13,146 nucleotides of DNA from Gymnopilus junonius (lineage: Eukaryota; Basidiomycota; Agaricomycetes; Agaricales; Galerinaceae), in assembly GCA_015501075.1 (NCBI GenBank), contig JADNYJ010000786.1, forward strand, positions 1 through 13,146. Reading direction: 5' to 3'. Under the pieces are notes generated by a model, which was not told where the DNA came from, ran no database searches, and worked only from the letters and a program-made list of their open reading frames with translations. Position 1 is the stretch's first letter, and the number at the start of each line of letters is the position of its first letter. Of this stretch, positions 9,499-13,146 are shown piece after piece. The translations under genes were made by a program, and so were the position numbers.

Positions 9499-10646
9499 TT
9501 ATCCATCGTCAGCAAAATCAGTCTGAAATGTTACTTGAGAAAGAGCCATTCTGCGAGCATAAATTCCGTAGTCAGTGGTATCTGTCCGCGAAGGGGCGAA
9601 GGAATATTCCGAGCCAGTATTACTCAGAGGATTCGAGTCGTCCTCGTCGTCCGTGGGTGGAACCATAGTCGCAAAGACGGAACGGTGTATCAAGCGCAGG
9701 ATTTCAGCAGCATCATAAGAACTCGTTGGAGGCTCAGCCCCCTGCCCCTGCTGAGGTAGTACGGATTCTGCGTAGCGTTCACCTGCAGTCGCTTTTTTGA
9801 AAGCCTCCAGGTTGAGGAATACGTCAACACACTCCTCTACGACGGCCCGATTAATGACATAGCCATCTTTCTCGCGTTGCAGCTGGTTCGATATTGCAAT
9901 GACAACCTGGGCCTTGATTGCAGGCTTGTTGATGATATGGGCAACAAACAACTCCGAGCCCATGTCGCGTATCGATGGAACGTTAGCAGATGGAATATAA
10001 TTGCGATCCTAGTGTATAAATTATGTCAAATGGAAAACTTGGAGTATAATGAAAAGTGACTAGATACCATATATCTCAGGATGTCGCTCAGAAAGCGCAT
10101 ATTGGTTGCATGGTAGTCCCATGCTTCTCTGAGGGCTTTGAGTAATAATTCCTCTTCCGTCCTTTGCCTCACTGGATCATCAGTAGTAACGGGAAAAGCT
10201 GGTATGACCATATTGTTCGCCAGGGATTCTAGATTCTCGATAACAAGCCCTTTGACTCCATTATAAAGTACGTCGCCACTCTTGTAAAGCACAAGTCTGT
10301 ATGCCGACCTATAGTTTTCCTCGAATGAAAGGTGGCTAATGTTGTGGTTCAGAATGTCCTTTATGTTCTTGGACAATTCTTGCCATGTTTTTTCCGGAGA
10401 AAAAGCATCCTGAGTATGCAAAAACTATGAGTATGAAGATGGCCGATAAAATGGAACAAGCCTTACACCTGTAGGGTTTACCTGCAACAGAGTGCATGAG
10501 CATTTACTCGATATTGAAACTTTGGAATTGCTTTAGAAGTAAGATTCAACTCACAATCTTTCGCCTGGAACGCTGTGATGCTGAAATGCTTCAAATTAGA
10601 TGTTCAACGTTCAACAAAAGTGCGCAGAGCAGCACGTACCGGCCAT
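9499..10646 (-). CDS. Gene B: truncated cullin-3-like protein (N-terminal cullin repeat only)
   Basis: Exons are 10640-10646, 10555-10580, 10467-10481, 10068-10409 and 9499-10008, giving about 299 aa from ATG 10646 to TAA. All introns are 57-73 nt and phase-consistent. The start reads MAASQRSRRKI, then VNPTG from a 15-nt exon, then DAFSPEKTWQELSKNI. Residues about 20-200 match the first cullin repeat of CUL3: an H2-like helix (YRSAYRLVLYKSGDVLY), an H5-like DILRYMDRNYIP, and GYVINRAVVEECVDVFL. In CUL3 these helices bind BTB adaptors. The protein then loses a loop segment and ends in a Ser/Asp-rich tail shared with gene C. A full cullin is about 760 aa; the cullin-homology domain, RBX1 site and neddylation Lys are absent, so it cannot be a ligase scaffold. 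It may be a decoy for adaptors (inference). Confidence 0.85.
9538..9612 (-). other. Shared C-terminal tail motif, gene B copy
   Basis: Encodes SEYSFAPSRTDTTDYG followed by IYARRMALS. It matches gene C's tail in 19 of 25 residues and 58 of 75 bases. A shared EDDS precedes it in both proteins. It is not part of any cullin known to me. Confidence 0.85.
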
Positions 10647-10795
10647 ATCGTGGCTGAAAGATAGGTAAACTTGCCGTCAAGCCTCAAGGCCTCATGGCCG
10701 TTTTGGTCAGAAATGTCAATGTGACGTTACTCGTATGTGACGACGAAATACTCTTAGAAAATTCACAATTGGAAAATACACCCATCAAAACTTGA

Positions 10796-12296
10796 TCAAA
10801 CCATGGCAGCGAATGTCGAAGAAAGAGACATCCTTCGAGCGTAAAGTCCATAGTCTGTTGTTTCTGTTCGCGAAGACGTGAGAGAGTATTCAGACGGAGG
10901 ATAATTTCTAGAAATCGAGTCGTCCTCTGTAACCTCGTCCTGAAGCCTGATGCTATAACCAGCCATCTCTGCCTCCGTCACCTTCCTTGCAGAAATCGTC
11001 CGTCCGATTTCTATGACAGTGGAAGACACGTGGCTGGCTGCTGCGTCTAGCAAACTAACAAGCTGAGGCGAGGTTCCCGAACTGGAGGCGTGCGATGTAA
11101 TAACCGTTATCAGGATGCTGATTGTGGCTTCTGCTCTTTCTTCGAGTGAGCGGAGGACGTTTAGATCGACATCGCGTAGCGGTCGTCGCTCATAGGCTTT
11201 GACATCCTCGATGATGTTGATCACAGCTTTTAAGACCTCCCTCAGGGATCTGAGTAATGATGTGGGTGCATTTGATCGACCAGCAATAAGAAGACTGTCG
11301 AGTGAGGAGCGGAAGGCTGCGATATGAACGTCCTGTACGCCACCATCTCGAGACAGAGGAAGTTGCTCATCGCCCGTGTCAAGATTGCCTTGCAAGGATA
11401 AAGGTGAACAGAAAATGTTATGCATGTTGATGATTTGTAGAGACTAACCTTTTAAATCCGGTAGCTGCATCTTTACTTCTTTATGTCCATGTTCGTCTTC
11501 GTTTACTTATCCATCCAGATTGCGAATTGGATTGTTGTCTGGACTTTCAGCTGCCATCGACTGGTCCATGCTAAGTGCAAGTTACTCCTCCAGTCGTTAG
11601 CATATCGAAGATCTGATTGCAGCTTCGTGACCTGAATCTGCATAGTTGCCATTTCATATTCATAATTCCAATGTATTTTCTTTATTTCTTCTGTTAAACT
11701 TGCTCCGCTGGCGCTACCACTAATTTTAAAGTTCTCTATCAATCATAGAGTCTGTAACAAAATTCTGCTCGTGATTAAAACATGTGTTGAGATAGGTTAA
11801 AGGGGCGTACATATTCCATAAACTCGGGATAACATCGTCCTAACTCGAAGTAAACGTCACTAGACAGATCACGGAAGCGAGAGGCGTGAAGAGTAGCCAT
11901 TTTCTGACGCGCTTTGGATGGAACTCCTCTTTTTCAGGTAGAAAGGCAAGCAGACCCTCTTTCTCTTTCGTCCTTCTGAGAAGCTTATCGCATATGTCCA
12001 TGGATAATTCGTGGAATAGCTCCGATGTCAGCCTTATTAGCTTTGGCCTTGGTGAATAGTCGCGCTCAGGAGATGCTTAAGGAAGATAGTTAGAACAGCC
12101 AAAAGCAATGAAACCCCGAGACGGACCAGCAGCCAGATGTTTGCCCAACTCTTTGAAGTAAGTTTTCGCCACTCGTCGATACTTGATGACGGGTACAGTA
12201 GGAGGCCATTCTAGAAAATCTTTAAGTGAACTGTAAATATCCTTGCGATGATCAGATATGGCACTTGGAGTTGGGGACGATGCACGGGCGCTTCAT
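10796..12296 (-). CDS. Gene C: compact SPA2/GIT-like polarity protein, apparently frame-broken
   Basis: Proposed exons are 12286-12296, 12127-12230 (or 12115-12230), 11811-12075, 11586-11733, 11449-11505 and 10796-11388. Start is ATG 12296 (MKRP), stop is TGA, about 390 aa. Two SPA2-homology (GIT_SHD) repeats are clear: LTSELFHELSMDICDKLLRR, then ASRFRDLSSDVYFELGR with YPEF. A short coiled-coil stretch (YEYEMATMQIQVTKLQSDL) follows, then a helical region (GRSNAPTSLLRSL..YERRP..LLDAAASHVSSTV) like the SPA2 C-terminal part. SPA2 scaffolds the polarisome at growing tips. It is far shorter than a usual SPA2. At 11910-11911, between HPK and RQKMATL, the frame shifts by two bases, as if about ten bases encoding R-N-Q-A were lost. 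Either a decaying paralogue or a sequence error. Splice sites of introns 2, 3 and 4 are less certain. Confidence 0.72.
10820..10894 (-). other. Shared C-terminal tail motif, gene C copy
   Basis: Encodes SEYSLTSSRTETTDYG followed by LYARRMSLS, preceded by EDDSISRNYPP. It corresponds to gene B's tail at 9538-9612. Ten of the codon differences between the two copies are silent, so the resemblance is at protein level and is not a recent DNA duplication. Confidence 0.85.
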
Positions 12297-12690
12297 GGGC
12301 ACACCAGAAAGGGAGCACGAAAACAAGTCGCTTCTAGATCTTTATCCACCAAAACAAGTTAACCCATGACCATGCTGGTCAGCCAGGTTCCTTGTGGCTA
12401 GTACTGGATCTTTAATCGTCCCCTTCGCCAGGGTGAGCCGGAATCGTACCGAAGGCTTGCACAATTATTGGAAAAAAAAAAAGGTGTTCGCCATCCCAGA
12501 GTCCTCTTTCCGTTCCCTGGATCTGCTCTTGCAAAGTGTCTGTAGAGCGGAGACGACCTGTCATTGTTAGAGTGACGATGTCGTGAAAATGGGTGTGACA
12601 GCTATTTGTTGTGACATGGTAGAGCAACGGCCAAACATTCTTTCTTTCACCTCCACCACCATTAGTCGCGTCCCTCCGCACGAAACCATC
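12297..12690. promoter_or_regulatory. Divergent intergenic region between gene C and CHZ1
   Basis: Genes C (minus) and CHZ1 (plus) start 394 bp apart and head away from each other, so this segment should carry both promoters. It contains an A-run at about 12471-12481, which could exclude nucleosomes, and a small AGCCA/TGGCT inverted repeat near 12382-12400. No TATA box was recognised. The minus-strand open frame crossing it (12412-12744) overlaps the CHZ1 start and looks spurious. Confidence 0.5.
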
Positions 12691-13146
12691 ATGTCCTCCA
12701 ACGTCACTAGTCCTTCTGGAAACAAGTAAGCACACGAAAACCATTCTGTCCTATCAATTTCACATTTGACGCGTCTGGCCACCAGAAACACCGCTTCTCA
12801 AGGCGAGAAAACTAACGCGTCGCCCTCTTCCAAAGGAAAGGCCAAAGCCGTAGAACAGACCGTAGAAGAAGACGAGGAGGAAGATGGTGAAGACGAAGAC
12901 GAAGAAATGGGCTCTGAGCAAGAGGAAGAAGACGAAGAAGTGAGTAACTCACCACTCTTTTTTCTATCTTCAACATTGGATCGCGTCATTTTGTTCTATG
13001 CCTTCTGAAGCTCATATTTAGGATTCCGCTGACATTCTTTCTGTCATTCTGCCTATTAGGAGGAAGAGGAATTTGAGATTGACCCTAGCGTCATTCTGCC
13101 TACTGGTAGACGCACGCGCGGTATCAGTTGACTATACCTCTAAGGA
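12691..13146 (+). CDS. CHZ1: CHZ1: histone H2A.Z-specific chaperone (partial, right edge)
   Basis: Exons are 12691-12725, 12786-12939 and 13060 to the window end. The introns are 60 and 120 nt (GTAAGC..CAG and GTGAGT..TAG, the latter with a CTGAC branch-like site), and both keep phase. The start ATG 12691 follows ACCATC. The protein opens with a Ser/Thr/Lys-rich stretch, then a long Glu/Asp run, then FEIDPSVILPTGRRTRG, the CHZ motif. In yeast, Chz1 is a nuclear chaperone that binds H2A.Z-H2B dimers and hands them to SWR1; the acidic and CHZ segments make the histone contacts. After RGI the frame meets TGA (13129-13131). The expected next residues (VDYTSK) are encoded from 13127 in the next frame, so two bases seem missing or there is a sequence error. 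Only a short acidic C-terminus would be left outside. Confidence 0.85.
13043..13102 (+). repeat. 13-bp direct repeat GTCATTCTGCCTA across the CHZ1 intron-exon boundary
   Basis: One copy is at 13043-13055 in the end of intron 2; the other is at 13090-13102 in the exon encoding the VILPT part of the CHZ motif. Offset is 47 bp. The sequence between is not duplicated. Confidence 0.7.

Noticed and set aside
12412..12791. Minus-strand open frames of 110 and 74 codons
   Set aside because: They overlap the well-supported CHZ1 start and first intron on the other strand and resemble nothing known.
12798..13008. Independent plus-strand ORF reading into FFLSSTLDRVILFYAF, and the Ser-rich antisense frame
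   Set aside because: The first is CHZ1 exon 2 read into its intron; the second is the antisense of the Glu/Asp run.
13129..13143. UGA CUA readthrough signal in CHZ1
   Set aside because: Reading through TGA CTA adds only three codons before TAA, while the homologous residues lie in another frame.

Overview
The window looks like nuclear DNA of a filamentous fungus, most likely an agaricomycete (mushroom-forming basidiomycete). The reasons are short GT-AG introns (about 40-120 nt), tiny first coding exons, a CHZ1-type histone chaperone, a SPA2-type polarity protein, and a copia retroelement whose primer-binding site pairs with the anticodon arm of initiator tRNA-Met. Species cannot be fixed from the sequence alone. 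All identifications are from pattern recognition; no database was searched.

Layout: (1) 1-5614 is the 5' part of a Ty1/copia retrotransposon on the minus strand. In element order it has a 5' LTR (5196-5614), a half-tRNA-iMet primer-binding site (5184-5195), a leader with a roughly 32-bp-period repeat (4958-5166), an open Gag-protease frame starting at 4762, then decayed integrase and reverse transcriptase running off the window at base 1. Five in-frame TGA codons sit where Arg is expected, and many other CpG-type changes are visible. A 223-bp TIR element (689-911) is nested in it. (2) 5615-6236 is non-coding sequence downstream of gene A. (3) 6237-8642 minus is gene A, a four-exon gene with an N-terminal DUF6593/tubby-like barrel and a long disordered Pro/Ser tail with a PPxY motif. 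(4) 8643-9498 is intergenic. (5) 9499-10646 minus is gene B, a five-exon gene for a short cullin-3-like protein that keeps only the N-terminal adaptor-binding part. (6) 10796-12296 minus is gene C, a compact SPA2/GIT-like gene with one apparent frame break. (7) 12297-12690 is a divergent promoter region. (8) 12691-13146 plus is CHZ1, running off the right edge with an apparent frame break near its end.

The most unusual feature is that genes B and C, which lie 149 bp apart and resemble unrelated housekeeping proteins (cullin and SPA2), end in the same C-terminal tail: 19 of 25 residues are identical and many differences between the codons are silent. Both are shortened versions of normally much larger proteins. 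This suggests a family of truncated or decoy proteins sharing a conserved tail of unknown function. The tail similarity is directly visible; its function is not.
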